Notes: a model not told the origin generated them from the sequence alone. Positions 26,224 to 36,142 are shown, counted from the first letter of the stretch. The stretch is 64,000 bases of DNA from WHSM01 sp036375165 (GCA_036375165.1 DASUSI010000161.1:18111-82110); one strand, 5' to 3'. A program made the numbers and translations.

Positions 26224-26314
26224 CCGCTCATCCTGACCGACCGCCCCGCGAGTGTCCCCGTGCTGTGACCAAATCGGCGTGCGCGTCGGGTGGCCAGCGG
26301 GCAGCATGGCCGGT

Positions 26315-26833
26315 ATGACCTGGATCGCACCGCAGATCACCCGCGAGGACGAGCCGTACGTCGCCGGCGAGCGCACGATGCTGGAAGGCTGGCTCAACTT
26401 ACACCGGCAGACCCTGCTCCAGAAGTGTGCCGGGCTGACCGCCGAGCAGCTCAAGCAGCGCAGCGTGGAGCCTTCCTCGCTGTCACTGCTCGGCTTGGTG
26501 CGCCACATGTCCGAGGTGGAGCGGGCGTGGTTCCGCCGTGGGGTCGCCGGTGAGGACCTCACCCCGATCTACTACACCGCGGACAATCCGGACGGCGAAT
26601 TCGACGACGTGGCCGACGCGGACCCGGAGGCTGACTTCGCCCTCTTCCGTACCGAGGTGGAACTGGCGGACAAGGCAGCCCAGGGACGTTCGCTCGATGA
26701 GACGTTCCTGGGCCGGCGCGGTAAGGACATCTGCCTGCGCTGGGTCTACATCCACATGATCGAGGAGTACGCACGGCACAACGGCCACGCTGACCTCCTG
26801 CGGGAACGTATCGACGGGGTCACCGGTTCCTGA
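26315..26833 (+). CDS. DinB-superfamily (DUF664) protein
   Basis: A 172-residue helical protein with the DUF664/DinB pattern: ERTMLEGWLNLHRQTLLQKC, then LGLVRHMSEVERAWFRR, which carries a conserved metal-ligand histidine, and the late IHMIEEYARHNGHADLLRE with two more histidines. Members in actinobacteria include mycothiol-dependent enzymes. Two in-frame ATGs (26306 and 26315) are possible starts; the transcript is probably nearly leaderless. It converges with the response-regulator gene. Confidence 0.87.
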   Translation: MTWIAPQITREDEPYVAGERTMLEGWLNLHRQTLLQKCAGLTAEQLKQRSVEPSSLSLLGLVRHMSEVERAWFRRGVAGEDLTPIYYTADNPDGEFDDVADADPEADFALFRTEVELADKAAQGRSLDETFLGRRGKDICLRWVYIHMIEEYARHNGHADLLRERIDGVTGS

Positions 26834-27496
26834 TCACAGCCATCCCGGACGCACCAGGCCGGTCTCGTAGGCGATCACCACGAGCTGCGCCCGGTCCCGG
26901 GCCCGCAACTTGATCATGGCCCGGCTGACATGGGTCTTCGCGGTGGCCGGGCTGACCACGAGCTTCGCCGCGATCTCCTCGTTGCTCAGCCCGCCAGCCA
27001 CCAGGGACACCACCTCACGCTCCCGGTCGGTCAACGCGTTCAACACCGCAGCCGGCCGGGGTGCCTTGGTACGGGTGGCGAATTCGGCGATCAGCCGCCG
27101 GGTGACCCCGGGGGAGAGCAACCCGTCCCCAACCGCGACCACCCGTATCGCCCGGATCAGATCGGCCGGTTCGGTGTCCTTCACCAGGAATCCGCTGGCC
27201 CCCACCCGGAGCGCCTCGAACACGTACTCGTCCAGGTCGAACGTGGTCAGGATGACCACCCGGACGGTTTCGCAGCGCGGCTCCGCGACGATCCGCCGGG
27301 TCGCCTCCAGGCCGTCCACATTGGGCATTCGGATATCCATCAGAACGACGTCCGGGACGTGTCTCCGGGAGAGTTCGAACGCCTCACCGCCGTCGCCGGC
27401 CTCGGCCACCACCGTGATGTCGGTCTCCGGACCGAGCAGCGCCCGGAACCCGGCTCGGACCAGTGCCTGGTCGTCGGCCAGCAGTACCTTGATCAT
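26834..27496 (-). CDS. NarL/LuxR-type response regulator
   Basis: The 220-residue regulator has a receiver domain (KVLLADDQALVRAGFRALL, phosphoacceptor in VVLMDIRMPNVDG) and a C-terminal LuxR helix-turn-helix (LTDREREVVSLVAGGLSNEEIA). It starts at ATG 27496, overlapping the stop of the histidine kinase gene upstream by four bases, so the two form a coupled two-component system. Target genes are not evident. Confidence 0.95.
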   Translation of the reverse strand: MIKVLLADDQALVRAGFRALLGPETDITVVAEAGDGGEAFELSRRHVPDVVLMDIRMPNVDGLEATRRIVAEPRCETVRVVILTTFDLDEYVFEALRVGASGFLVKDTEPADLIRAIRVVAVGDGLLSPGVTRRLIAEFATRTKAPRPAAVLNALTDREREVVSLVAGGLSNEEIAAKLVVSPATAKTHVSRAMIKLRARDRAQLVVIAYETGLVRPGWL

Positions 27497-28710
27497 GGGA
27501 CCTCTTCCTCCGGCGTCAAAGGGAGTACGGCATGCACCCGGAACCCGCCACCGCGACGTGGGCCGGCAGCCAGCGAGCCGCCCAGGGCCCGGGCACGTTC
27601 CCGCATTCCGGCGATCCCGGTGCCACTTCCGTCGGTGTCGGCCGTGTCGCCGGTTCCGTCGTCCTCGACGGCGAGGGTGAGCCTGGCATCCTCGTACTCC
27701 ACCCGGACCCACACCGTGCTGGCCGCCGCGTGGCGGTGCGCGTTGGTCAGTGCCTCCTGGATGATTCGGTACGCCGCCAGGTCGGTCCCGGCGGGAAGCG
27801 GGCGCGGAGTGCCCACCACCTGTTTGCGGACCGTGATTCCGGCGGCGGTGGTACGGGCGAGCAACGCGTCCAGTCGCCGAAGGCTGGGGGCCGGGTCCCG
27901 GGGGGCGTGCTCATCGACCCGCCGCAGGACCCCGAGGGTGGCCCGCAGTTCCCGGAGCGTGTCCCGGCTGGCGTCTTTGATCGCCTGGAGTGCTGTGCGG
28001 GCCGGCTCGGGTAGCTCGTCGGCCAGATGCAGGGCCACGCCTGCCTGAATGTTGATCATCGAGATGTTGTGGGCGAGTACGTCGTGCAACTCCCGGGCGA
28101 TCCGTAACCGTTCCTCGTCCGCGACCTGTCGGGCCCGCTGCTCCTGGGCCCGTTCCGCCTCGGCGAGCCGCTCCCGCCGGAACCGGACCGCCTCGGCGAC
28201 CAGCAGCACCACCAGCACCCACGCCAGGCTGCCGAGCGTGCTCGCCAGTGAGGGCCCTGGAGCCCGGCCGACCAGGTACTGCAGGACCAACGCCACGACC
28301 GGGCCGGCGGTCCCGATCAGCCACGCGGCCTGGCGGCGGCCCTGCCAAACGGCGTTCAGCAGCGCCATCACCACGGAGAGGAAGACCGGACCGTACCGGT
28401 AGCCGAGCACCAGGTATCCGGTGACCGCGACCGCGTTGACCGCCAGCACCCACACCGGGAACCGGCGCCGGAACACCAGAGCCAGTGGGCCGACGACGAG
28501 TAGCAGGTACCCCAGCGCGTCCACCGGCAGCCGGTCGGCGTTGTAGCCGCGCTCGCCCCATGGAGGACCTTCCGGGCCTGGACCCGCCGGGCCGGGGTCC
28601 AGCCAGTGTTGGCTGGCCAGGGCGCTCCCACCGACCTGCACGACCAGGACCAGCAGGGCGAGCAACCCGGTCCGGGCGTCGAACCAGCGCTGCGCCGGCG
28701 GCTCGTTCAT
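27493..28710 (-). CDS. Histidine kinase of the NarL-type two-component system
   Basis: A 405-residue sensor with about five hydrophobic segments in residues 15 to 170, a HisKA_3 dimerisation helix (IARELHDVLAHNISMINIQAG, phosphoacceptor histidine in ELHDVLAH) and a HATPase domain with QEALTNAHRHA and GTGIAGMRERA. The DesK/LiaS-like arrangement with few extracellular residues suggests sensing of membrane or small-molecule stress. The start ATG 28710 was chosen from the sequence MNEPPAQRWFDARTG just before the first membrane helix. Confidence 0.94.
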   Translation of the reverse strand: MNEPPAQRWFDARTGLLALLVLVVQVGGSALASQHWLDPGPAGPGPEGPPWGERGYNADRLPVDALGYLLLVVGPLALVFRRRFPVWVLAVNAVAVTGYLVLGYRYGPVFLSVVMALLNAVWQGRRQAAWLIGTAGPVVALVLQYLVGRAPGPSLASTLGSLAWVLVVLLVAEAVRFRRERLAEAERAQEQRARQVADEERLRIARELHDVLAHNISMINIQAGVALHLADELPEPARTALQAIKDASRDTLRELRATLGVLRRVDEHAPRDPAPSLRRLDALLARTTAAGITVRKQVVGTPRPLPAGTDLAAYRIIQEALTNAHRHAAASTVWVRVEYEDARLTLAVEDDGTGDTADTDGSGTGIAGMRERARALGGSLAAGPRRGGGFRVHAVLPLTPEEEVP

Positions 28711-28972
28711 GGCACAGTTCGCCCTCGTGTTGGGTGGCGGGGGCCCGCAGGGCACCCGGGCGGGATGGGATGTCCCATGGCAGCCAACGCTAGGGCAGGA
28801 ACCGTGGCCCCCGCCTCGGCCAGCCGCGGGTCCCGGCGCTACCCCCGGCGGCGCAGCGGGCACCGGACTGGTACGCCCAACGTGGTACGAACGGCCCGGG
28901 AGCCTTCGGATCGGCGGCTGCCGGCACCAGCCGGTTACTCTGTGCCGCGACCTACGTCGAGGGGGGCACGAG

Positions 28973-30295
28973 GTGAGACGCAGATTCGTGCTGGTGTCCC
29001 TCGCGGTCACCGCGATGGTGATTCTGGTCTTCGCGATACCGCTCGCCCTGCTGGTACGGGTGTTGGCCGCACACCGGGCGATCTGGGACGCGGAGTTGCA
29101 GGCGGCGGGGATCGCCTCGGTCCTGGTCCTGACCACCGATCCGGACGACGTGAACCAGGCGTTGCGGAACACCCGCGCCGGCCGGAAGGGTCACGTGCTG
29201 GTCCACCTGCCAGGCAGGCCATCGGTCGGGAACGGCAAGGGCTGGGTGTCCCGGGACGTTCTGGAACGGATCGGCGACCAGCCCGACACCGTCGCCGTCA
29301 CCGGCGGGAAGGCACACGTGAGACCCGTGCCGCTGGGCGAGCGCACCGCGGTGATCGAGGTCTTCATCCCGGACGAGTTGCTGACCAGCCATGTGGTGAT
29401 GGCCTGGGTGGTGCTCGGCGGCCTGGGGATCGGGATGCTGCTCGCCTCGGCGGTGCTGGCCGACCGGCTCGCCTCCGGTGTGGTCTGCGCGACTCAGCGG
29501 CTGGCAGGTGTGGCGACCCGGCTCGGGGAAGGCGACCTGGGAGTGCGTGTGCAGCCGAGCGGCACCCCGGAGATCGCGACTGTCGGTGCCGCGTTCAACA
29601 CCCTGGCCGACCGGTTTCAGGTGCTGCTGGCGAACGAGCGGGAACTGATCGCGGATCTGTCGCATCGGCTGCGTACCCCGTTGACGGCGTTACGGCTGAA
29701 CGCCGAGTCGATGCCAATGGGGGAGGCCCGGCAGCGGGTGTTGACCGCGGCGGCGAACCTGGAGCGCGAGGTGGACGCGATCATCCGGCAGGCCCGCCGC
29801 CCGTTGGCGATGCGGCGAGCCGCCAGGTGTGAGCTCGTGGCGCTGGTCCGGGACCGGATGCGGACTTGGTCGGCGCTGGCCGACGACCAGGGACGGCGGT
29901 GGTTGCTGGACGCCCCGGACCATCCGATCTGGGTGCCGGTGAGCGGCTCCGACATCGCCGCCGCGGTGGACGCGATCGTGGGAAACGTGTTCCGGCACAC
30001 GCCGGAAGGAACGCCGTACCAGGTACGGATCCGGGAGTCGCGGGCGTGCGTGGTGCTTTCGGTTGACGACGGGGGACCGGGCATCGCCGAGCCCTGGGCG
30101 GCGTTGCGGCGCGGAGCCAGCGGTGGTGCCTCCACCGGTCTGGGGACCGACATCGCGCGCCGGGTGGCCGAGCAGGCGGGTGGCGGCATTGAGATCGGTC
30201 GGGGACCGCTCGGCGGTGCCAGCGTCACCCTGACGCTGCGAACCACGGAGGTCGCGACCACCGGGCCGGTACCCGACAAAGCCGTTGACGCCTGA
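28973..30295 (+). CDS. HAMP-containing sensor histidine kinase
   Basis: The 440-residue protein has a membrane helix at 5 to 30, an extracytoplasmic segment of about 100 residues, a second helix (VVLGGLGIGMLLASAVLAD), HAMP, a HisKA helix with DLSHRLRTPLTALRL and an ATPase domain with AIVGNVFRH and DDGGPGI. It starts at GTG 28973 behind a G-rich site. No response regulator is directly adjacent; the nearest OmpR type is at 31220 to 31903 on the other strand beyond one peptidase gene, and may be its partner. Confidence 0.93.
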   Translation: MRRRFVLVSLAVTAMVILVFAIPLALLVRVLAAHRAIWDAELQAAGIASVLVLTTDPDDVNQALRNTRAGRKGHVLVHLPGRPSVGNGKGWVSRDVLERIGDQPDTVAVTGGKAHVRPVPLGERTAVIEVFIPDELLTSHVVMAWVVLGGLGIGMLLASAVLADRLASGVVCATQRLAGVATRLGEGDLGVRVQPSGTPEIATVGAAFNTLADRFQVLLANERELIADLSHRLRTPLTALRLNAESMPMGEARQRVLTAAANLEREVDAIIRQARRPLAMRRAARCELVALVRDRMRTWSALADDQGRRWLLDAPDHPIWVPVSGSDIAAAVDAIVGNVFRHTPEGTPYQVRIRESRACVVLSVDDGGPGIAEPWAALRRGASGGASTGLGTDIARRVAEQAGGGIEIGRGPLGGASVTLTLRTTEVATTGPVPDKAVDA

Positions 30296-30406
30296 CCCTC
30301 TTGCGGCCCCACCCTCTGGTAACCAACCGTCATTCATCTTATTCTCGATGAAGTATTTTTTCGTGGACCTGCCGGGAGTTTCCGGTTTGGTTCGAGGGGA
30401 GGCTCC

Positions 30407-31186
30407 ATGATCGCCTTGTCCAGTCTCCGTCTTCCGGCCGCGTTATTGAGCGCCGCCGTGATCGGTGCCATCTCGGCCGTCGTTGTGGTGGCGTCACCGG
30501 CGGAAGCCCGCCCGGCGTTCTCCAACCCGTTCCGGTGCAGCCAGACCTGGACCGGCTCCACCCGCTCCGGCCACAGCCCGGCCTATGCGGTCGACTACAA
30601 CCGCACCGACGACTTCGGTGATGCGGTGCTCGCCTCCGCGGGCGGCACCGTCTCCCGGGTGGAGAACGAGGGCAGCGTCAGCTACGGCCTGTGGATCGAG
30701 ATCGACCACGGCGGCGGCTGGCGGACCCGCTACGCCCACCTGTCCGGCGAGTTCGTCACGCTCAACGCGTCGGTGTTCAAGGGGCAGCAGATCGGCACCG
30801 TCGGCAGTACCGGCGGCTCCACCGGCCCGCACCTGCACTACGAACAGCGGTTGAACGGCAGCGCCGTCAAGATCATCGTCGATGGTGTTTCGGTCTTCTA
30901 CTACGGTGACCGCAGCTACACCAGCGGCAACATCTGCGTCGGCCCGGCCGGGACCGTCAACACCGCTGGTTCGCCGCTGACCGTGCGTTCGGGGACCAGC
31001 ACGGGCACCACCGCGATCGGGTCCGTGCCGGACGGCGGCACCATCTACCTGAGGTGCCAGGTCCAAGGTCAGTCCATCACCGGCACCTATGGCACGTCCA
31101 GTTGGTGGGACCGGATCGGCGCCGGGTACGTCGCCGACGCGTACGTCAACACCGGCTCAGACGGCAGGGTCGCGCCGCTGTGCTGA
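30407..31186 (+). CDS. Secreted M23 metallopeptidase with C-terminal SH3-like region
   Basis: The 259-residue protein has a signal peptide (cleavage likely after PAEA, residue 34). A lysostaphin-type domain follows with zinc ligands in HSPAYAVDYN (HxxxD type) and GPHLHYE. After residue 185 comes a small SH3b-like part with LTVRSGTSTGT. Such enzymes cut peptidoglycan cross-links. GGGGAGG precedes ATG 30407. It lies between a sensor kinase and a response regulator on opposite strands, so envelope control is possible. Confidence 0.92.
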   Translation: MIALSSLRLPAALLSAAVIGAISAVVVVASPAEARPAFSNPFRCSQTWTGSTRSGHSPAYAVDYNRTDDFGDAVLASAGGTVSRVENEGSVSYGLWIEIDHGGGWRTRYAHLSGEFVTLNASVFKGQQIGTVGSTGGSTGPHLHYEQRLNGSAVKIIVDGVSVFYYGDRSYTSGNICVGPAGTVNTAGSPLTVRSGTSTGTTAIGSVPDGGTIYLRCQVQGQSITGTYGTSSWWDRIGAGYVADAYVNTGSDGRVAPLC

Positions 31187-31219
31187 TCGGCTTCTGATCG
31201 ACCCGCCACCGGCTGGCAC

Positions 31220-31903
31220 CTAGCGCTCCGGCGGCGTCAGCTTGACGCCGACCCCGCGCACGGTGTGCAGGTACCGTGGCTGCGCCGCAGTCTCCCCCAG
31301 TTTGCGGCGCAGCCACGACACATGTACGTCGATGGTCTGGTCGTCCCGGCTGTAGGGCTGCCGCCAGACCTCGGCCAGCAACTCGCCACGGCTGACCACG
31401 CGCCCCGGGCGGGCCGCCAGGTACGTCAGCAGATCGAATTCCCGCCGGGAGAGTTGCAGCAGGTCCCCGTCCAGGGTCACCTCGCGGGCCTCCGGATCGA
31501 TCCGCAACCCGCCGACACAGATCTGGGTGACCGGCGGCTCGGTACGCACCCGCCGCAGCACCGCTCCGATCCGGGCCGCCAGATGGTCCGCCGAAAACGG
31601 CTTCACCACGTAGTCGTCGGCGCCGGCCCGCAACAGCCGTACGATTTCCGGTTCCGAGTCGTGGGCGGTCGCGATGATGACCGGGACCGTGGAAACCGCC
31701 CGGATCATCCGTAGCACCGAACCGCCGTGCAGATCCGGGAGCCCAAGGTCGAGGACCACCACCGCGGGCTGCCATTCGGTGACATCCCGGATCCCCGACA
31801 TCGCCTCACCGCAGGAGCGCACGGTGTAGCCCCGTTCCCGAAGGGCCCGTACCAGCGCCAGCCGAATTTCGGTGTCGTCCTCGATGAGTAGGACTTTCCC
31901 CAT
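31220..31903 (-). CDS. OmpR/PhoB-type response regulator
   Basis: The 227-residue regulator has a receiver (VLLIEDDTEIRLALV, phosphoacceptor in VVVLDLGLPDLHGG, KPFSADHL) and a winged-helix effector domain (SRREFDLLTYLAARPGRVVSR, DVHVSWLRRKLGE, VRGVGVKL). It starts at 31903, 27 bases from the divergent gene at 31931, implying a shared control region. The kinase at 28973 is a candidate partner. Confidence 0.95.
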   Translation of the reverse strand: MGKVLLIEDDTEIRLALVRALRERGYTVRSCGEAMSGIRDVTEWQPAVVVLDLGLPDLHGGSVLRMIRAVSTVPVIIATAHDSEPEIVRLLRAGADDYVVKPFSADHLAARIGAVLRRVRTEPPVTQICVGGLRIDPEAREVTLDGDLLQLSRREFDLLTYLAARPGRVVSRGELLAEVWRQPYSRDDQTIDVHVSWLRRKLGETAAQPRYLHTVRGVGVKLTPPER

Positions 31904-31930
31904 ACCCGACAAACTACTGGCTCCGGCACA

Positions 31931-32506
31931 ATGACCTCCGTGCGACGTGCGACGGGACCACTGCTGGCAGCCTGGCTGGTGGCCACCTTCGGCGCGGTGT
32001 GGGTGGCGTGGTTCAGCGTGCACCCGGTGACCGAACTCGGGTTCGGCAAGCGCCCCGCGGTGCCACGTCCGGAGATCGCCGATTCGCCGCCGTACGACTC
32101 CAACGACCCCTCCGAGTCACTGTCCCGGCACGTCCGGAATCCGGCCGCCGACCGTCCTACCGGGACCTCCCCCCGACCCTGGACGACCGGCGCTCCCTCG
32201 TTGACGAAGAAGCCTTCCCCCTCACCACCGACGGGTTCGGTCACGCCGAGCCCGGTGACGCCCAGCACCGGTACGAGCACGGTCTACCGGGAGGCGTCCG
32301 CCGACGGCGGTACCGCCACCTTCGAGTACACCGAGGAGGGGGATGTCAACCTGTTCGAGGTGCGGCCCAACCCTGGCTGGAGGGTGATCGCCTACCGCTA
32401 CTCCCGGGACTGGCTGGAGGTTGAGTTCTCCACGTACGGACGCCGTTCGATCATGGTCGCGTACCTCGATCGCGGTCTGGCGAGGGTGTACACGATCGAG
32501 CAGTGA
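31931..32506 (+). CDS. Membrane-anchored protein of unknown function
   Basis: The 191-residue product has one N-terminal membrane helix (GPLLAAWLVATFGAVWVAWF), then a long proline-, serine- and threonine-rich linker (residues 40 to 120) and a C-terminal globular part of about 70 residues (TATFEYTEEGDVNLFEVRPN onward) probably exposed outside the membrane. I recognise no family. The head-to-head position with the OmpR regulator suggests it is a target or an accessory sensor of that system. Confidence 0.75.
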   Translation: MTSVRRATGPLLAAWLVATFGAVWVAWFSVHPVTELGFGKRPAVPRPEIADSPPYDSNDPSESLSRHVRNPAADRPTGTSPRPWTTGAPSLTKKPSPSPPTGSVTPSPVTPSTGTSTVYREASADGGTATFEYTEEGDVNLFEVRPNPGWRVIAYRYSRDWLEVEFSTYGRRSIMVAYLDRGLARVYTIEQ

Positions 32507-32528
32507 ACCGCCTGAGCGGGAAGGCCGG

Positions 32529-34220
32529 TCAGAGCCGGGCCAGGGCACGCTGTAGCGGGTCCAGGCCCAGTGATCCCAGGTCCAGCGCCCGGCGGTGGAA
32601 CTCCCGTAGGTCGAAATCGGCACCCGCGTGCTTTCGGGCCTGTTCCCGGGCCCGCAGCCAGATCCGCTCGCCAACCTTGTACGCGGGCGCCTGCCCCGGC
32701 CAGCCGAGGTAGCGGTCCAGTTCGTACCGCAGGCTCGGTTCGTCCATGTAGCCGTGCGCGAGCAGGAATTCCCAGCCCAGCTCGGGCGTCCACGTGGCGC
32801 CCTCGTGGAATCCGGTGCCGGCGGGGATCGGCAACTCCAGGTGCATCCCGATGTCGATGATCACCCGGGTCGCCCGGAGCGCCTGCCCCGACAGCATGCC
32901 CAACCGGTCCCCCGGGTCGTCCAGGTAGCCGAGGTCGGCCATCAGGCGCTCGGCGTAGAGCGCCCAGCCCTCGCCGTGCCCGGACACCCAGCACAGGTTG
33001 CGCTGCCACCGGTTGAGCAGCTCCCGCCGGTACGCGGTCTGGCCGATCTGCAGGTGATGTCCTGGTACGCCCTCGTGGTAGACCGTCGTGGTCTCCCGCC
33101 AGGTGCTGAACTCGTCGATGCCCGCCGGCACGGCCCACCACATCCGTCCCGGGCGGGTGAAGTCCTCGCTGGGGCCGGTGTAGTAGATGCCGCCGCTGCT
33201 GATGGGTGCGATCCGGCACTCGATCCGGCGGACCGGTTCGGGGATGTCGAAGTGGCTGCCGTGCAGGTCCCCGATCGCCTTGTCCGCGACCTGCTGCATC
33301 CAGTCCCGGAATGCCTCCTTGCCGGCGATCCGGCGGGCCGGGTCCGCGTCCAGCGCCGCCATCGCGTCCTGGATCGAGCCGCCGGGCACGATCCGGTCGG
33401 CCACCTGACGCATCTCGGTCTCGATCCGGTTCAGTTCGTCCCAGCCCCAGGCGTACGTCTCTGCCAGGTCGATCACGGCGCCGAGGAAGGTACGGGACTC
33501 CAGCGCGTACCGGTCCCGGCCCACCGCGTCCCGTTCCGGCGCCTGGGGGAGCAGTTCCTCGGTGAGGAACCGGCCGAACTCGGCGGTCGCCTCGGTGGCC
33601 GCGGCGGCGCCCCGTTCCAGGTCCGCCCGCAGCGGGCCCTCGGCCTGTAGCCTGCCCGCCAGCCCCAGGTAGACGTTGTCCTTCGCTGGGTCCGCCCAGT
33701 CGGCGCACTGCCGGGCGCAGGCGAGCACCTGGCGACGCGCGGAGACCCGGCCCTGTTCGGCGGCGGCGCGCAGTGACTGTCGGTAGCCGTCGAGGGCCTC
33801 CGGCACCCGGCTGAGGCGCCGGGCGATGGTCGCCACCGCGACCTCGCCCACGGTCGGCATCAGGTCGAACACCATCCGGACGCTCTGCAGTGGGGAGTAG
33901 ATCACGTTGAGCCGGCTGTCCAGCAGGCCCGCCTCGTCGTGCTCCAGATGCAGCCCGAGCCGTTCGGTCATGGACTCCGCCGCCACCCGTTGGGCTTCGT
34001 CGGCCGCCTCCGTGCCGGTCAGCGCCGCCAGGGTGCGCCGATCCAGCTCGACCCGGGCCGCGATGCCGGGCGGGGACAGGTCGGGCAGGGCATCGTCGTG
34101 CCCCGCGATGCCCGCGTACGTGGCGCTGACCGGGTCAAGTGCGGCCCACTGCTCGACGTACGAGTCGGCGATCTCGTTGACATCTGCCACGGCCTGCACC
34201 TTACGTGAGCTCGCCGCCAT
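32529..34220 (-). CDS. DUF885-family metallopeptidase-like protein
   Basis: The 563-residue protein has the DUF885 hallmark YHEGVPGHH with an HExxxxHH-type zinc site near 400, and the downstream HEGATWTPELGWEFLL. Members are cytoplasmic zinc peptidases or hydrolases with a thermolysin-like fold. No signal peptide is visible. The start ATG 34220 is preceded by GGGGGAACC. It is convergent with the small membrane protein gene at 31931. Substrate unknown. Confidence 0.9.
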   Translation of the reverse strand: MAASSRKVQAVADVNEIADSYVEQWAALDPVSATYAGIAGHDDALPDLSPPGIAARVELDRRTLAALTGTEAADEAQRVAAESMTERLGLHLEHDEAGLLDSRLNVIYSPLQSVRMVFDLMPTVGEVAVATIARRLSRVPEALDGYRQSLRAAAEQGRVSARRQVLACARQCADWADPAKDNVYLGLAGRLQAEGPLRADLERGAAAATEATAEFGRFLTEELLPQAPERDAVGRDRYALESRTFLGAVIDLAETYAWGWDELNRIETEMRQVADRIVPGGSIQDAMAALDADPARRIAGKEAFRDWMQQVADKAIGDLHGSHFDIPEPVRRIECRIAPISSGGIYYTGPSEDFTRPGRMWWAVPAGIDEFSTWRETTTVYHEGVPGHHLQIGQTAYRRELLNRWQRNLCWVSGHGEGWALYAERLMADLGYLDDPGDRLGMLSGQALRATRVIIDIGMHLELPIPAGTGFHEGATWTPELGWEFLLAHGYMDEPSLRYELDRYLGWPGQAPAYKVGERIWLRAREQARKHAGADFDLREFHRRALDLGSLGLDPLQRALARL

Positions 34221-34662
34221 GGTTCCCCCTTGTCTTCGTCGCTCCCGGAACGCGGGTTCCGAAGCGGGCGGAGCGGCGGCGTGGCAAGTGGAAATCATCG
34301 CCGATGACGCAGTCGCGCCTGGCAGGACACGCCCACTGTCCGGTTGTCGACAGACTGTGGTCCCCGGGGGTCGGGCAGTACCCAGCTGGCGAGACACTAT
34401 TGCCCGGCTTTGATCGCGCTCGTTATCTTCGTCCGAGCGATCCGCATTGGCTGCTTTCCGCAACGTCGTGCGACCGTCGAGATCGGATGGTGGACAGGGC
34501 AGGGGACACTGGACGGCGACGGGTACGCGGCGCGGCCCCGAGAGATCCGGCGAAGGCCGGCACCGGGGGGCCGTCGTCGCGGCCAGCACACCGAACATGG
34601 GGCGCACAAGGAAGCTCCGGCGAGCGGGACTCGGCCGGCAGCGGACTCCGGGAGGACGGTCG
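34221..34662. other. Intergenic region without a convincing gene
   Basis: About 440 bases separate two divergent peptidase genes. Open frames here have no ribosome site and no family resemblance. It presumably carries both promoters; I see no clear operator or RNA element. Confidence 0.5.
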
Positions 34663-36117
34663 TTGATCACTATGCGTGCGGCGTTGGCTGTCGCCCTGCT
34701 CCGTGGTTACCGGGCCGGCCGCCATGTCGCGGTCTGGGGACTCGCCATGGTGTCCACCTGGACCTGGATCGTCACCCCCGGCTGGCTGCCGGCGGCACTG
34801 ACCACACTCACCGTGGTCACCGGGCTGCTGTCGGTACGCGCCGCGCGGGTGCTGGGCCGGTGCGTGCTCCGGGAAACCACTGGCGTCCCGGTCCCACCGC
34901 GTGTCGACTCGTCCCTGTGGGCCGAGGTGCGCATGCTGTGCGACCGGTTGCGGGTACGTCTCCCGGAGGAGATCCGGATCGGTGTCGACCCGGTGATCGA
35001 GGTCTCGGAACAGCCCCGAAACCTCGGACTCGCGGCCGGGCCGCGGCGGCTCCACATCGGCCTGCCGCTGCTGGTGGGACTGTCCCCGGGGGAACTCAGG
35101 GCACTGTTGGCTCATGAGCTGGCGCACGATTCCCGGGAGGGCGGCACGCTGCCGGCGACCTGTCACCGGATCCGGCACACGCTGGGACCGGCACTGCAAC
35201 GCCGACCCGGCGGCGTGGGGATCGTGTTCGCGATCGTCGTGCGTCTCTTCCTCGCCCTGGAAGCGCCGGCCAGCCGGAGACAGGAGCGGATCGCGGACCG
35301 CGCCGCGGTGCGGCTCGCCGGTCGGCGCAACGTCGCCGGCATGCTTCGGGAGCTTCCGGTGCTGAGCCTCGCGTGGCAGCGGTACCTCGCCGAGGTGGTG
35401 GCACCGGCGGCCAGATCCGGGTACGCGCCGCTCAGCATCAGTGACGGCTTCCAGCACATGCGTGGGAGCTGGCGGGAGGAACTGGCCGAGTTGCGAAACA
35501 TGCCGCCCGAGGCGGTACGGCAGGCCTGGGATGTACACCCGCCCCGACTGGAGCGGCTGCACGCCATCGACCTGACTCCTGAGGTGGCGGACCAGATTCC
35601 GGTAGTGGACCCGAGGCCAGGACTCACCCCGCTGGTTCGGGAGGTGGAACACCAGCTCGTCGGTCCACAGGTGCGTCGAGTGCCGTGGGACGAGTTCTGC
35701 GCCATCATCGCCGGTGAGGGACTGCGTGGTGAGGTCGATCAGCTGTTCCGCGCCGCTGCCCAGGTGGCGGACCCAGCGGATCCGGTTGTCCGTACCGCGA
35801 GCCCGGGTCTGGACACCGTGCTCACCCTGATCGAGGCCGGTGCCCTGAACCGGTTGCTGCGCCACCTGGAGCCGGCGACCACCGCCACGGCTCGCCGGCT
35901 GCTCGGACTGGCGTTCGCGCAGGCCGCTGTGGACGGTGGGGTGGCCCGCTGGCACCGAGCCCAGTCCGGAGCGCTCCGGGTGGTACGCCCGGACGGCGGT
36001 ACGGTCCCGGTCGAGGAACTCGCCGCCCGGGTGATCGCCGACCCGGCGACCGTGCCGATGGTGCGGGAGGTGCTCCGGGCGGTCAAAGTGGGCGGGGTGG
36101 CGCACGCCCACGGCTGA
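34663..36117 (+). CDS. M48-family (BlaR1/HtpX-like) membrane metallopeptidase
   Basis: The protein of about 484 residues has two hydrophobic segments near the N-terminus, a zinc motif LLAHELAHDSREG (HExxH) around 150, another possible membrane region near 200 (GVGIVFAIVVRLFLALEAP) and ERIADRAAV with the third ligand. The 200-residue C-terminal part is of unknown function. I favour TTG 34663 because GGAGGA is 7 bases upstream; ATG 34672 would be too far from that site. Unlike BlaR1 it has no obvious sensor domain and no BlaI-type gene beside it. Confidence 0.82.
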   Translation: MITMRAALAVALLRGYRAGRHVAVWGLAMVSTWTWIVTPGWLPAALTTLTVVTGLLSVRAARVLGRCVLRETTGVPVPPRVDSSLWAEVRMLCDRLRVRLPEEIRIGVDPVIEVSEQPRNLGLAAGPRRLHIGLPLLVGLSPGELRALLAHELAHDSREGGTLPATCHRIRHTLGPALQRRPGGVGIVFAIVVRLFLALEAPASRRQERIADRAAVRLAGRRNVAGMLRELPVLSLAWQRYLAEVVAPAARSGYAPLSISDGFQHMRGSWREELAELRNMPPEAVRQAWDVHPPRLERLHAIDLTPEVADQIPVVDPRPGLTPLVREVEHQLVGPQVRRVPWDEFCAIIAGEGLRGEVDQLFRAAAQVADPADPVVRTASPGLDTVLTLIEAGALNRLLRHLEPATTATARRLLGLAFAQAAVDGGVARWHRAQSGALRVVRPDGGTVPVEELAARVIADPATVPMVREVLRAVKVGGVAHAHG

Positions 36118-36142
36118 TCGCGGCCACCCGCCGGCCATGCGG

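Noticed and set aside
30407..31186. Phage endolysin origin of the M23 peptidase
   Set aside because: It has a normal signal peptide and no phage genes nearby; its position between signalling genes fits a chromosomal cell-wall enzyme.
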